In this document: one piece after another, positions 1-7,203 of the stretch | How the letters are laid out: each line of letters begins with the position of its first letter | Position numbering within the stretch: position 1 is the first letter of the stretch | NCBI GenBank assembly: GCA_944362695.1 | Contig: CALVTQ010000004.1 | Coordinates: forward strand, 1-34,852 | DNA length: 34,852 nucleotides | DNA from: an uncultured Clostridia bacterium | Lineage (GTDB): Bacteria > Bacillota > Clostridia > Christensenellales > Aristaeellaceae | Direction: 5' to 3' | The notes under the pieces: generated by a model | Told to the model about the DNA's origin: nothing | The model's database searches: none | What the model saw: the letters and a program-made list of their open reading frames with translations, nothing else | Translations under genes and position numbers: made by a program

Positions 1-656
<656 letters not shown>

Positions 657-674
657 CTAAACAATTCTCAGAAA

Positions 675-705
675 GGGCAGGGCAGTGTTTCCTGCACGCT
701 CGCCC
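675..705 (-). other. Intercistronic stem-loop between groES and groEL
   Basis: An interrupted inverted repeat: outer arms GGGC (675-678) and GCCC (702-705), inner arms GCAG (682-685) and CTGC (692-695), with a 6-nt loop. No T-run follows on either strand, so it is not a standard terminator. It could shape the relative stability of groES and groEL mRNA, but that is inference and short GC-rich repeats also occur by chance. Confidence 0.35.
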
Positions 706-714
706 GAAAGAAGA

Positions 715-999
715 TTACTCGATCACGGCCAGAATGTCGTTCTGGCGGACGATCTTGTACTCTTCGCCGTCGATCTTGATCTCGGTGCCGGCGTACTTGG
801 AGTAGACGACCTTCTGGCCTTCCTTCACCTGCATGGTGACTTCCTTGCCGTCCACGACGCCGCCCGGGCCGACGGCGATGACGTAAGCGTACTGCGGCTT
901 CTCCTTCGCGCTGGACGTGAGAATCAGGCCGCCCTTGGTGGTTTCCTCCATCTCCGCGTCCTTGATGACAACGCGGTCAAACAGGGGCTTCAGACTCAT
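715..999 (-). CDS. groES: Co-chaperonin GroES (10 kDa)
   Basis: GroES is the heptameric lid of the GroEL chamber in the cytoplasm. The 94-residue product has normal family length. It begins MSLKPLFDRVVIK, has the mobile loop with the GroEL-contacting hydrophobic stretch GGLIL at residues 23-27, and carries the roof-loop and beta-barrel segments VGPGG and KVVYSKYAGTEIK. The ATG at 999 follows AAGGAGGT (1008-1015) with 8-nt spacing. It is the first gene of a groES-groEL operon transcribed leftward. The leader contains a perfect CIRCE element, so repression by HrcA and induction by heat or misfolded protein are expected. Identification is secure. Confidence 0.99.
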   Translation of the reverse strand: MSLKPLFDRVVIKDAEMEETTKGGLILTSSAKEKPQYAYVIAVGPGGVVDGKEVTMQVKEGQKVVYSKYAGTEIKIDGEEYKIVRQNDILAVIE

Positions 1000-1035
1000 T
1001 TTAACAGACCTCCTTCAAGGTTGTAAGCTGGATTA

Positions 1036-1062
1036 TTAGCACTCCTTAGCGGTGAGTGCTAA
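1036..1062 (-). promoter_or_regulatory. CIRCE operator (HrcA binding site)
   Basis: The sequence TTAGCACTC (1036-1044), a 9-nt spacer and GAGTGCTAA (1054-1062) match the CIRCE consensus at every position of both arms. It starts only about four bases after the predicted transcription start of groES, the usual position. An HrcA dimer bound here is known to repress groESL in Gram-positive bacteria. hrcA itself is not in the window. Confidence 0.97.
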
Positions 1063-1072
1063 AGCAAGATAT

Positions 1073-1101
1073 AATATACGCGAGAAGGGAAAAACAGGCA
1101 A
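1073..1101 (-). promoter_or_regulatory. Sigma-A-type promoter of groES-groEL
   Basis: Read on the minus strand: -35 TTGCCT (1096-1101), a 17-bp spacer, -10 TATATT (1073-1078). The expected start near 1066 places CIRCE directly downstream. Spacing and context make this the clear choice in this AT-rich gap. Confidence 0.8.
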
Positions 1102-1222
1102 GGCGGAAAAAGCGTCAAATCCTTTCTCGAATTTCAGAATATCCGTTTTATTTGAAAATATTCCCATAATGCTATTTCAAACGCTTATTTTTACGCTATA
1201 TCTCGTGATTTCAATATTTTTG

Positions 1223-1251
1223 TGGAATATTGCGCCTTTTCATGGTACAAT
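1223..1251 (+). promoter_or_regulatory. Possible promoter of mutY
   Basis: A TACAAT -10 box (1246-1251) lies 19 bases before the mutY start codon. The 17-bp-spaced -35 position reads TGGAAT, a poor match. The surrounding 200 bases are markedly AT-rich compared with the genes, as expected for promoter DNA. The predicted leader would be very short, just long enough for the ribosome site. Confidence 0.35.
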
Positions 1252-1270
1252 GACGGCTCAGGAGGGCATT

Positions 1271-2314
1271 ATGGACGAGCAAAACTTCACGCGGTCAGTC
1301 CTTGACTGGTACGATCAGGGCCACAGAGACCTGCCCTGGCGCAGGACGCGGGACCCCTACCGCATATGGATATCGGAAATCATGCTCCAGCAGACGCGCG
1401 CCGAGACCGTCGTTTCCTATTATGAACGATTCCTCGCGCGCTATCCCACCGTGCGCGATCTGGCACAGAGCGACGAAGATTCGCTGATGAAGGCATGGGA
1501 GGGGCTGGGGTATTACAGCCGGGCGCGGTCGCTGCAAAAGGCGGCGAAGATGATCGTGGATCAATACGGTGGCGAGCTGCCCGCAGACGTGGAGAAACTG
1601 CGTGCGCTGCCGGGCATCGGCGACTACACGAGCGGGGCAATTGCCTCCATCGCGTTCGGCATTCCCAAGGCCGCCGTCGACGGCAATGTGGAGCGCGTCA
1701 TCTGCCGCTATGACGCCATCACCGACAGCGTCGGCACGCCCGCCATGCGCAAGCGCATCACGCAGCGCGTGCAGGAGCTTGTGCCGGACGACAGACCCGG
1801 CGCGTTCGCCAACGCCATGATGGAAATGGGCGCGGTGATGTGCACGCCGAAAAATCCGAAGTGCCTCATCTGTCCCGTGCGTGAAAGCTGCAAGGGCTTC
1901 GCGGCAGGCATCGCGGCAGAGCTTCCCCATAAGCCCAAGAAAAAAGCACAGCGGGTGGAAAACCGCGCTGTGCTGGTCGTGCGCCATGAAAATCGCGTGC
2001 TGATTGTGCGCCGCGAGGAAAAGCTGCTCGGCGGGCTGTACGTGTTCCCGGATATATTGGAAGAAACCGACCCGGCAAAGCTCTGCGCGCATATGGAGAC
2101 GATGGGCGTCCCGTGCGCATACGACGAGCCGCTGGGCCATGCGCGCCATGTGTTCACGCACCTCATCTGGGAGATGGACATTCACGCGCTGACGGCGTTT
2201 TCCGCGCCTGAGCTGCTCGGCATGCAGTGGGTGACGCGCGAGGAACTCGCCGCGCTGCCGCTGCCCACGGCAGTCAAGGCCGCGCGAAAGGCCGCGATGG
2301 AGCGGATGCGTTAA
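1271..2314 (+). CDS. mutY: A/G-specific adenine glycosylase MutY
   Basis: MutY removes adenine mispaired with 8-oxoguanine in base excision repair. The start chosen is ATG 1271, preceded by AGGAGG (1260-1265); the open frame extends upstream to a GTG inside CIRCE, but that part is AT-rich leader. The product is 347 residues. Seen: catalytic Glu36 in SEIMLQQT, helix-hairpin-helix LPGIG (113-117), catalytic Asp137 in VDGN, and the iron-sulfur cysteines C191, C198, C201, C207 with the diagnostic CX6CX2CX5C spacing. The C-terminal NUDIX-like half (from about 230) contains FTH (295-297), matching the 8-oxoG-sensing FSH loop. It overlaps the stop of the zinc-ribbon gene tail to tail and is far from mutSL at 13-18 kb. 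Identification is secure. Confidence 0.97.
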   Translation: MDEQNFTRSVLDWYDQGHRDLPWRRTRDPYRIWISEIMLQQTRAETVVSYYERFLARYPTVRDLAQSDEDSLMKAWEGLGYYSRARSLQKAAKMIVDQYGGELPADVEKLRALPGIGDYTSGAIASIAFGIPKAAVDGNVERVICRYDAITDSVGTPAMRKRITQRVQELVPDDRPGAFANAMMEMGAVMCTPKNPKCLICPVRESCKGFAAGIAAELPHKPKKKAQRVENRAVLVVRHENRVLIVRREEKLLGGLYVFPDILEETDPAKLCAHMETMGVPCAYDEPLGHARHVFTHLIWEMDIHALTAFSAPELLGMQWVTREELAALPLPTAVKAARKAAMERMR

Positions 2315-2589
2315 GCCTTTTTCCAGCGCTCGAGCGTCGGCAGATAGGCGGCAAGCGCCGCACGGGCCGCTGCCTCGTCGGGATGGAGGCCGAGCTTGAC
2401 CTCCAGCGGCGCGCAGAAGTCGATCATTTCCTCAAGCGTGCCGGACATGTTCTCCGCACCTTTAGGACAGCAATAGATGCAGTATTTGGTGTTGGCCGTG
2501 CCGTCGGCGTTCTTTCCATATTCATTGGGGTCGCTCATTGGCATGCCGCAGCTTTGGCAGACGGGCGTGTTCGGGTTCATTTCCTTCAC
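2311..2589 (-). CDS. Small zinc-ribbon protein (PF12674-like), function unknown
   Basis: A 92-residue protein with two cysteine pairs, CQSC (11-14) and CIYC (37-40, followed by C41), around the phrase YGKNADGTANTKYC. This pattern is typical of the 'putative zinc ribbon' family PF12674, whose role is unknown; some members are parts of regulators or methyltransferase-like proteins. The second half is plain alpha-helical. The start is taken as GTG 2589 because AAGGAGG (2598-2604) sits 8 nt before it; an ATG at 2607 lies upstream of that site with no ribosome site of its own. The stop codon overlaps the mutY stop by two bases. The gene diverges from priA. Family call is good; function is not known. 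Confidence 0.85.
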   Translation of the reverse strand: MKEMNPNTPVCQSCGMPMSDPNEYGKNADGTANTKYCIYCCPKGAENMSGTLEEMIDFCAPLEVKLGLHPDEAAARAALAAYLPTLERWKKA

Positions 2590-2597
2590 ATTGATAT

Positions 2598-2604
2598 CCT
2601 CCTT
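2598..2604 (-). promoter_or_regulatory. Ribosome binding site that sets a GTG start
   Basis: AAGGAGG on the minus strand lies 8 nt before GTG 2589 and overlaps the region just after the in-frame ATG 2607. It therefore favours the GTG as the start of the zinc-ribbon gene. Confidence 0.7.
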
Positions 2605-2679
2605 CATTATATTCGCCGTGACGTCACCGGCGAGAAAAGGATATCACGACAAACCCGACATCAGCTTGTCATGTTTGTC

Positions 2680-2709
2680 AGCGCTGCGCTAATTTTTGAT
2701 AGCGCTGCG
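2680..2709. repeat. Direct repeat of AGCGCTGCG in the zinc-ribbon/priA gap
   Basis: AGCGCTGCG occurs at 2680-2688 and 2701-2709, 21 bases apart start to start, or two DNA turns. It lies in the 256-base gap between the divergent zinc-ribbon gene and priA. The 21-bp phasing would suit a dimeric regulator on one DNA face, but no family match is recognised. Confidence 0.5.
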
Positions 2710-2784
2710 AATATGCTCGCGTAGCTCGGGCGCGCCTTCATTTGTATAGACCATTGCAGCATATACCGCGCGGCTTTGCAGCAC

Positions 2785-2813
2785 TTGAAACGATCCGGCT
2801 TTCCGGGTATAAT
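2785..2813 (+). promoter_or_regulatory. Sigma-A-type promoter of priA
   Basis: -35 TTGAAA (2785-2790), 17-bp spacer, -10 TATAAT (2808-2813). The start would fall near 2820, giving a leader of about 25 bases with AAGGAGGA (2831-2838) before the priA ATG. Confidence 0.85.
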
Positions 2814-2845
2814 AGAAAAACATTGAACGAAAGGAGGAACGGCGC

Positions 2846-5086
2846 ATGTTTTGTCAGGTGATTGTGGATATCGCGCACGAGGATGTCGATCACGTGTTCA
2901 CATATCGCGTGCCGCAGGGCATGAAATTGACGCCCGGCATGCGCGTGCATGTGCCGTTCGGTCGGATCAAGAGCGTCGAGGGCGTCGTCGTCGAGCTGAT
3001 GGAAAGCTGCGATTTGCCGCCCCAGCGCGTGCGCGATGTCACCGACACGCTCGAGGACTATCCCGCAGTGCTGCCCAACCTCCTCACGCTCGCGCATCAG
3101 ATCAAGGACAATTCGTTCTGCACGCTGGCCTCGGCTCTGCGGCTGATGTATCCGGCGCAGATGCGCGGCGAGCGCGTGAGCAATCGTTATAAAGAATACG
3201 CCGTGCTGACGGTCGATCCCGCCGTGCGCGGACAGGTGCTCGCATCGCAGAAGCGCGCGCCCAAGCGGGCCAAGGTGTTTTCTGCGCTGATGGAAGCCGA
3301 GGGCGGGGAACTGCCCTGCGAGACGCTGCGTGAACAGCTCGGCGATTACCGCGCGCCGCTGCAAACGCTATGCAAGATGGGCTTTGCGCGCATCGAAAAG
3401 CGCGAATATCTGCGCAGCCCCTACGGTGCGATGGAGCGTCTGGCGCAGGAGGACCCGGAGCTGACCCATCAGCAGAGGGACGTGCTGTCCACGCTGATTC
3501 CGGCGATTGAGGCGGGGCGCGGCGCGTTCCTGCTCTACGGCGTAACCGGAAGCGGCAAGACAGAGGTCTTCATCCGCGCGGTCAGGCGATGCGCACAGCT
3601 TGGCAAGACCGCCATCGTGCTCGTGCCGGAGATCGCGCTGACGCCGCAGATGGTCATGTGGTTCCGTTCGAGATTCGGCGAGGACGCCGCCGTGCTGCAC
3701 TCGCGGCTGTCGCCGGGTGAGCGATACGACGAGTGGCGGCGCATCCGGCGCGGCGAGGTGCGCGTGGTCATCGGTGCGCGCTCTGCGATCTTTGCGCCGC
3801 TTGAGAACATCGGTCTCATCATCATAGACGAGGAGCACGAGCAGAGCTACATCGCCGACAGCATGCCGCGCTATGACGCCCGCGAGCTCGCGCAGCTTCG
3901 GTGCGAGGCGGAGGGTGCCGCGCTGCTGCTGGCCAGCGCCACGCCGAGCATGCTGTCCTTTGCAAGGGCCGGGCGCGGCGACCTGACGCTGCTTGAAATG
4001 CCCAATCGCGTCAAAAACAGGCCCATGCCCGACGTGCACGTGATCGACATGCGCGAGGAGCTCAAGGGCGGCAACCGCTCGATCTTCTCCGGCGCAATGC
4101 TCGAGGGCCTGCGGCGCTGCCTTGGCGAGGGCAAGCAGGCGATTCTCTTTATCAACAGGCGCGGGTATTCGACGTTCGTCTCGTGCAGGAGCTGCGGATA
4201 CGTCGTCACATGCGAAAACTGCGACATCTCCATGACGTATCACAGCAGTGAAAACGCGCTGCGATGCCATTACTGCGGCAGCGAAATGCCCATGCCCAAG
4301 GTCTGCCCGGAGTGCGGCAGCCCGTACATCAAGCAATTCGGCGTCGGCACGCAACGGGTCGAGGAGGAGGTCAAAAAGCTCTTTCCCGACGTGCCGGTTC
4401 TGCGCATGGACAACGACACCACGCGCACAAAGGACGCGCATGCCGAGCTGATCGCGCGATTCAGAAAAGGCGAAGCGCGCATCCTCGTGGGCACGCAGAT
4501 GATCGCCAAGGGCCTCGACTTTCCGAATGTCACGATGGTGGGCATCGTCGCCGCCGACGCCATGCTGCGCCTGCCCGACTACCGCTCCGCCGAGCGCACG
4601 TTTCAGCTTCTGACGCAGGTTGCGGGCCGTGCCGGGCGCGCAGACAGCCCCGGCGAGGTGTATTTGCAGACGTATGACCCGGAGCATTACGCCATCGAGG
4701 CCGCGAGCAGGCAGGATTACCGCTCGTTTTTCACGTTGGAAATGATCCGCCGCAAGCAGGCGCTCTTTCCGCCGTATACGCTGATCGCGAGGCTGCTTTT
4801 CGAGGCTGACCATGAGGAGCAGGCGCAGGCAGCCGCGCAGGAGGCGCACAGGCGGCTGGAGGCGTTCCTTGAGCGGCGCGCGTATCTCAAGAAATTCGTC
4901 ATATCGCTGCGCGTGATGGCCTGCCCGGTCAAGCGCATCAAGGGCAAGAGCCGCTGGCAGGTGACGCTGCGCATTGTGGACAAGCCCGTCTGCCAGGAGG
5001 CTGTCGGCGAGATGAGCGCCATCGCCAAGACCGCCGCGGACGGTTGCACATGCGTTTGTCAGGTCAATCCGCCGAGCATGATGTGA
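2846..5086 (+). CDS. priA: Primosomal protein N' / replication restart helicase PriA
   Basis: PriA recognises stalled forks and D-loops and reloads the replisome; it is a superfamily 2, 3'-to-5' helicase. The 746-residue protein is of normal length. Order seen: N-terminal 3'-DNA-binding domain (1 to about 105), winged-helix region (about 110-200), helicase lobe 1 with Walker A GVTGSGKT (232-239) and DEEH (328-331). Next comes a zinc-binding insert with eight cysteines at 447, 450, 456, 459, 474, 477, 487 and 490, and lobe 2 with QVAGRAGR (591-598). ATG 2846 follows AAGGAGGA with 7-nt spacing, behind its own promoter. The next gene has a separate promoter, so priA is probably monocistronic. 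A long open frame on the opposite strand is a shadow. Identification is secure. Confidence 0.98.
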   Translation: MFCQVIVDIAHEDVDHVFTYRVPQGMKLTPGMRVHVPFGRIKSVEGVVVELMESCDLPPQRVRDVTDTLEDYPAVLPNLLTLAHQIKDNSFCTLASALRLMYPAQMRGERVSNRYKEYAVLTVDPAVRGQVLASQKRAPKRAKVFSALMEAEGGELPCETLREQLGDYRAPLQTLCKMGFARIEKREYLRSPYGAMERLAQEDPELTHQQRDVLSTLIPAIEAGRGAFLLYGVTGSGKTEVFIRAVRRCAQLGKTAIVLVPEIALTPQMVMWFRSRFGEDAAVLHSRLSPGERYDEWRRIRRGEVRVVIGARSAIFAPLENIGLIIIDEEHEQSYIADSMPRYDARELAQLRCEAEGAALLLASATPSMLSFARAGRGDLTLLEMPNRVKNRPMPDVHVIDMREELKGGNRSIFSGAMLEGLRRCLGEGKQAILFINRRGYSTFVSCRSCGYVVTCENCDISMTYHSSENALRCHYCGSEMPMPKVCPECGSPYIKQFGVGTQRVEEEVKKLFPDVPVLRMDNDTTRTKDAHAELIARFRKGEARILVGTQMIAKGLDFPNVTMVGIVAADAMLRLPDYRSAERTFQLLTQVAGRAGRADSPGEVYLQTYDPEHYAIEAASRQDYRSFFTLEMIRRKQALFPPYTLIARLLFEADHEEQAQAAAQEAHRRLEAFLERRAYLKKFVISLRVMACPVKRIKGKSRWQVTLRIVDKPVCQEAVGEMSAIAKTAADGCTCVCQVNPPSMM

Positions 5087-5089
5087 GGC

Positions 5090-5118
5090 TGTACACAGGC
5101 GCAAATCTGTGCTATAAT
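5090..5118 (+). promoter_or_regulatory. Promoter of the glycosyltransferase gene
   Basis: -10 TATAAT (5113-5118) with an upstream TG (extended -10), and a 17-bp-spaced -35 TGTACA (5090-5095; four of six consensus bases). It starts four bases after the priA stop codon. A short TCCAC/GTGGA inverted repeat (5131-5146) lies in the leader. Confidence 0.75.
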
Positions 5119-5167
5119 GTAAAAAATGCGTCCACTGATTCGTGGATGATGCGGAGGAGAACCGAGG

Positions 5168-6106
5168 ATGAAGGATCATATCGCCGTACTGATTCCGTGC
5201 TACAATGAAAGCAAGACCGTTGAGAAGGTCGTGACCGATTTCAGGCGTGTACTGCCGGATGCGACCATCTACGTATACGACAACAATTCCACAGACGGCA
5301 CGGGCGAAATCGCCGCGAAGGCCGGGGCTGTCGTGCGCCGCGAACGCATGCAGGGCAAGGGCAACGTCATCCGCCGCATGTTCCGCGAGATCGACGCCGA
5401 CTGTTACATCATGGTCGACGGCGACGATACGTATCCCGCCGAGAACGCTCCGGAGCTGGCGCGCCTCGTGCTCGAGGAGCAGGCCGACATGGTCGTGGGC
5501 GACAGGCTGTCGAGCACCTACTTCACCGAAAACAAGCGCCCCTTCCACAACATGGGCAACGGCCTTGTGCGCGCGAGCATCAACCACCTGTTCGCAAGTG
5601 ACATCAAGGATATCATGACGGGCTACCGCGCGTTCGGCTACGCTTTCGTCAAGACGTATCCGGTGCTCTCCAAGGGCTTTGAGATCGAGACGGACATGAC
5701 GATTCACGCCATCAACCGCAACATGCGCGTGGCCAACGTGGTCATCGACTATCGCGACCGCCCGGACGGCAGCGTCTCCAAGCTCAACACATATTCCGAC
5801 GGCGCGAAGGTGCTGCTCACCATCGCCAAGCTGTATAAGAACTACAAGCCGTTTTCCTTCTTCGGCACGATTGCACTGGTGCTGTTCATCCTCTCGGCGC
5901 TGTTCATGATCCCGGTGCTGCTCGAGTTCTTCGCCACGGGCCTCGTGCCGAAGTTCCCGACGCTCATCGCGTGCAGCGTCACGATGCTGGCCGCGCTGCT
6001 TCTGTTCATCTCCGGCCTGATTCTTTCCACGCTTCAGGAGAAGGACAAGCGTGACTTCGAGTTCCAGCTCCAGCAGGTCGACCACCAGTACAAGACGCTT
6101 CAGTAA
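5168..6106 (+). CDS. Family 2 glycosyltransferase, polyprenol-phosphate type, membrane anchored
   Basis: A DPM1/GtrB-like enzyme expected to move a sugar from a nucleotide donor to a polyprenyl phosphate on the inner face of the membrane. The 312-residue product begins with the nucleotide-binding strand IAVLIPCYNE, has the metal-binding DGDD at 84-87, and continues with TGYRAFG and KGFEIETDM, typical of this subgroup. Two C-terminal membrane helices are clear (about 230-256 and 264-290), followed by a polar tail rich in Lys, Asp and Gln. ATG 5168 follows GGAGGAGA with 7-nt spacing. It appears to be a single-gene unit with its own promoter and a hairpin behind it. The sugar and final glycan cannot be told from sequence; an O-antigen-ligase-like gene at 32.4 kb could share the pathway, but that is speculation. 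Confidence 0.9.
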   Translation: MKDHIAVLIPCYNESKTVEKVVTDFRRVLPDATIYVYDNNSTDGTGEIAAKAGAVVRRERMQGKGNVIRRMFREIDADCYIMVDGDDTYPAENAPELARLVLEEQADMVVGDRLSSTYFTENKRPFHNMGNGLVRASINHLFASDIKDIMTGYRAFGYAFVKTYPVLSKGFEIETDMTIHAINRNMRVANVVIDYRDRPDGSVSKLNTYSDGAKVLLTIAKLYKNYKPFSFFGTIALVLFILSALFMIPVLLEFFATGLVPKFPTLIACSVTMLAALLLFISGLILSTLQEKDKRDFEFQLQQVDHQYKTLQ

Positions 6107-6123
6107 ATCCGACAAGCACATAC

Positions 6124-6161
6124 GACGGGGACAGGGAAGCGCTCTCTGTCCCCGCGCCGTC
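6124..6161 (+). terminator. Hairpin after the glycosyltransferase gene, weak terminator or attenuator
   Basis: GGGGACAG (6127-6134) pairs with CTGTCCCC (6146-6153) over an 11-nt loop; outer GACG/CGTC (6124-6127, 6158-6161) can add pairs across a bulge. Only CTTATAAAA follows, so the T-run is poor. It lies just upstream of the QueG-like start and may act as partial terminator. Confidence 0.5.
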
Positions 6162-6182
6162 TTATAAAAGGCAGGGACCCAC

Positions 6183-7169
6183 ATGGATTTTGACACGCTG
6201 CGCGCGCTGGCGCTGGAGCTGGGCTTCGGCGAGGCAGGGCAGTGCGATGCGCAGGGCTACGCGGAGAAAGAAGCCGCCGTGAAGGCAGAGCCGCCGCTGG
6301 CCGAGCGCAGGCAGCTTCGGTTCTATCCCGAGGCCGACGACGCGCGCACAAGGAGCCTCGCCGTGCTGCTCTGGCCGTACGCGCCGTGCAGAATCGAGGG
6401 CGGGGAGAAGCTGTTCCTCGACAGCTATTACGAGGCGTCCAACGCAGCCTATCACGCGGCGCGGGAGCTCGAAATGCAGCTCACGGAGCGCGGCGTATTC
6501 GCCAGGGCCAACGTCAGCTATCCCGCCCGCGAGGCCGCCGTGCGCGCGGGGCTTGGCATCATCGGCGACAGCAGGCTGCTCATCACGCCCCAATACGGCA
6601 CGCGCGTGGTCATCATCCTCATGGCGACGGACATTCCTTGCGATGCGCCGAATCATCAGCAGACCGGCGAGTGCATGCATTGCGGGCGATGCGAGCACGC
6701 CTGTCCCTCCGGTGCGCTCGAAGGAGGCAGAATGACACATCCCGAGCGCTGCATGCGCAACTTCATGATGGAGGGCATCGTCGCGCCGGAAACTTACCGC
6801 GAGAAGATGGGGACGAAGCTGCTTGGCTGCGACATCTGCCAGCGCGTGTGTCCCATGCAGCCCAAGCTCGACGAAACGCCGTCCGCCGCGCCAGATATCG
6901 ACGCGCTTTTAACCGAAAACGACGTGGAATTTTCCGCCGCCGTCGCAGGGCTCGCCGCCGTCATCGGCAGAAACGCCGCAAGGCCGCAGCGCGTGCGGGC
7001 ACAGGCCGCCATCATCGCCGGAAATCTCAGGCGGGAAAAGGATTTGACCGTGCTGCGCAAGTGGGCGGATTCGCCTTTTGACGCCGTGCGCGAGCATGCG
7101 CGCTGGGCGATTGGCCGAATCAAGGACGCGCGGGCGTCGGGGCTTGACCAATCGCGCGAAAAACGTTAA
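6183..7169 (+). CDS. QueG-like epoxyqueuosine reductase family iron-sulfur protein
   Basis: QueG performs the last step of queuosine synthesis in tRNA, reducing epoxyqueuosine with cobalamin and two [4Fe-4S] clusters. This 328-residue protein is shorter than usual (about 370-390). Two cluster motifs are intact: C164, C167, C170, C174 and C190, C216, C219, C223. The stretches RAGLGIIG and LLITPQYGT match the cobalamin-side core, and the C-terminus resembles the HEAT-like helices. In family members a VDT sequence before this core supplies the proposed proton-donor Asp; here it reads ANVSYP (109-114) with about three residues fewer, so that Asp seems absent. It may be a paralogue with another substrate. 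The ribosome site (GGCAGGGA) is weak. No other queuosine gene is in the window. The downstream operon promoter lies in its last codons. Confidence 0.75.
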   Translation: MDFDTLRALALELGFGEAGQCDAQGYAEKEAAVKAEPPLAERRQLRFYPEADDARTRSLAVLLWPYAPCRIEGGEKLFLDSYYEASNAAYHAARELEMQLTERGVFARANVSYPAREAAVRAGLGIIGDSRLLITPQYGTRVVIILMATDIPCDAPNHQQTGECMHCGRCEHACPSGALEGGRMTHPERCMRNFMMEGIVAPETYREKMGTKLLGCDICQRVCPMQPKLDETPSAAPDIDALLTENDVEFSAAVAGLAAVIGRNAARPQRVRAQAAIIAGNLRREKDLTVLRKWADSPFDAVREHARWAIGRIKDARASGLDQSREKR

Positions 7170-7172
7170 AAT
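7144..7172 (+). promoter_or_regulatory. Sigma-A-type promoter of the radical SAM - rng - miaB - mutSL - miaA operon
   Basis: -35 TTGACC (7144-7149), 17-bp spacer, -10 TAAAAT (7167-7172). The -10 box includes the stop codon of the QueG-like gene. No terminator is seen until 18799, so it could drive the whole 11-kb gene group. Confidence 0.75.
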
Positions 7173-7203
7173 AGTACGGATTGTACAGTGGGGAGGAATT
7201 CCT

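Noticed and set aside
1052-1270. N-terminal extension of MutY with an apparent membrane helix
   Set aside because: It begins with GTG inside CIRCE, is AT-rich unlike coding DNA here, and the AGGAGG at 1260 marks ATG 1271 as start. The hydrophobic run is what AT-rich DNA translates to.
2606-2611. TATAAT on the minus strand as -10 box of the zinc-ribbon gene
   Set aside because: Transcription would start inside the ribosome binding site, and the -35 position (CTCGCC) has no match.
3368-6196. A 942-codon open frame on the minus strand opposite priA and the glycosyltransferase gene
   Set aside because: The plus strand encodes two proteins with full family motifs. The antisense frame is Ala/Arg/His-rich, has no recognisable domain and results from high GC at third codon positions.
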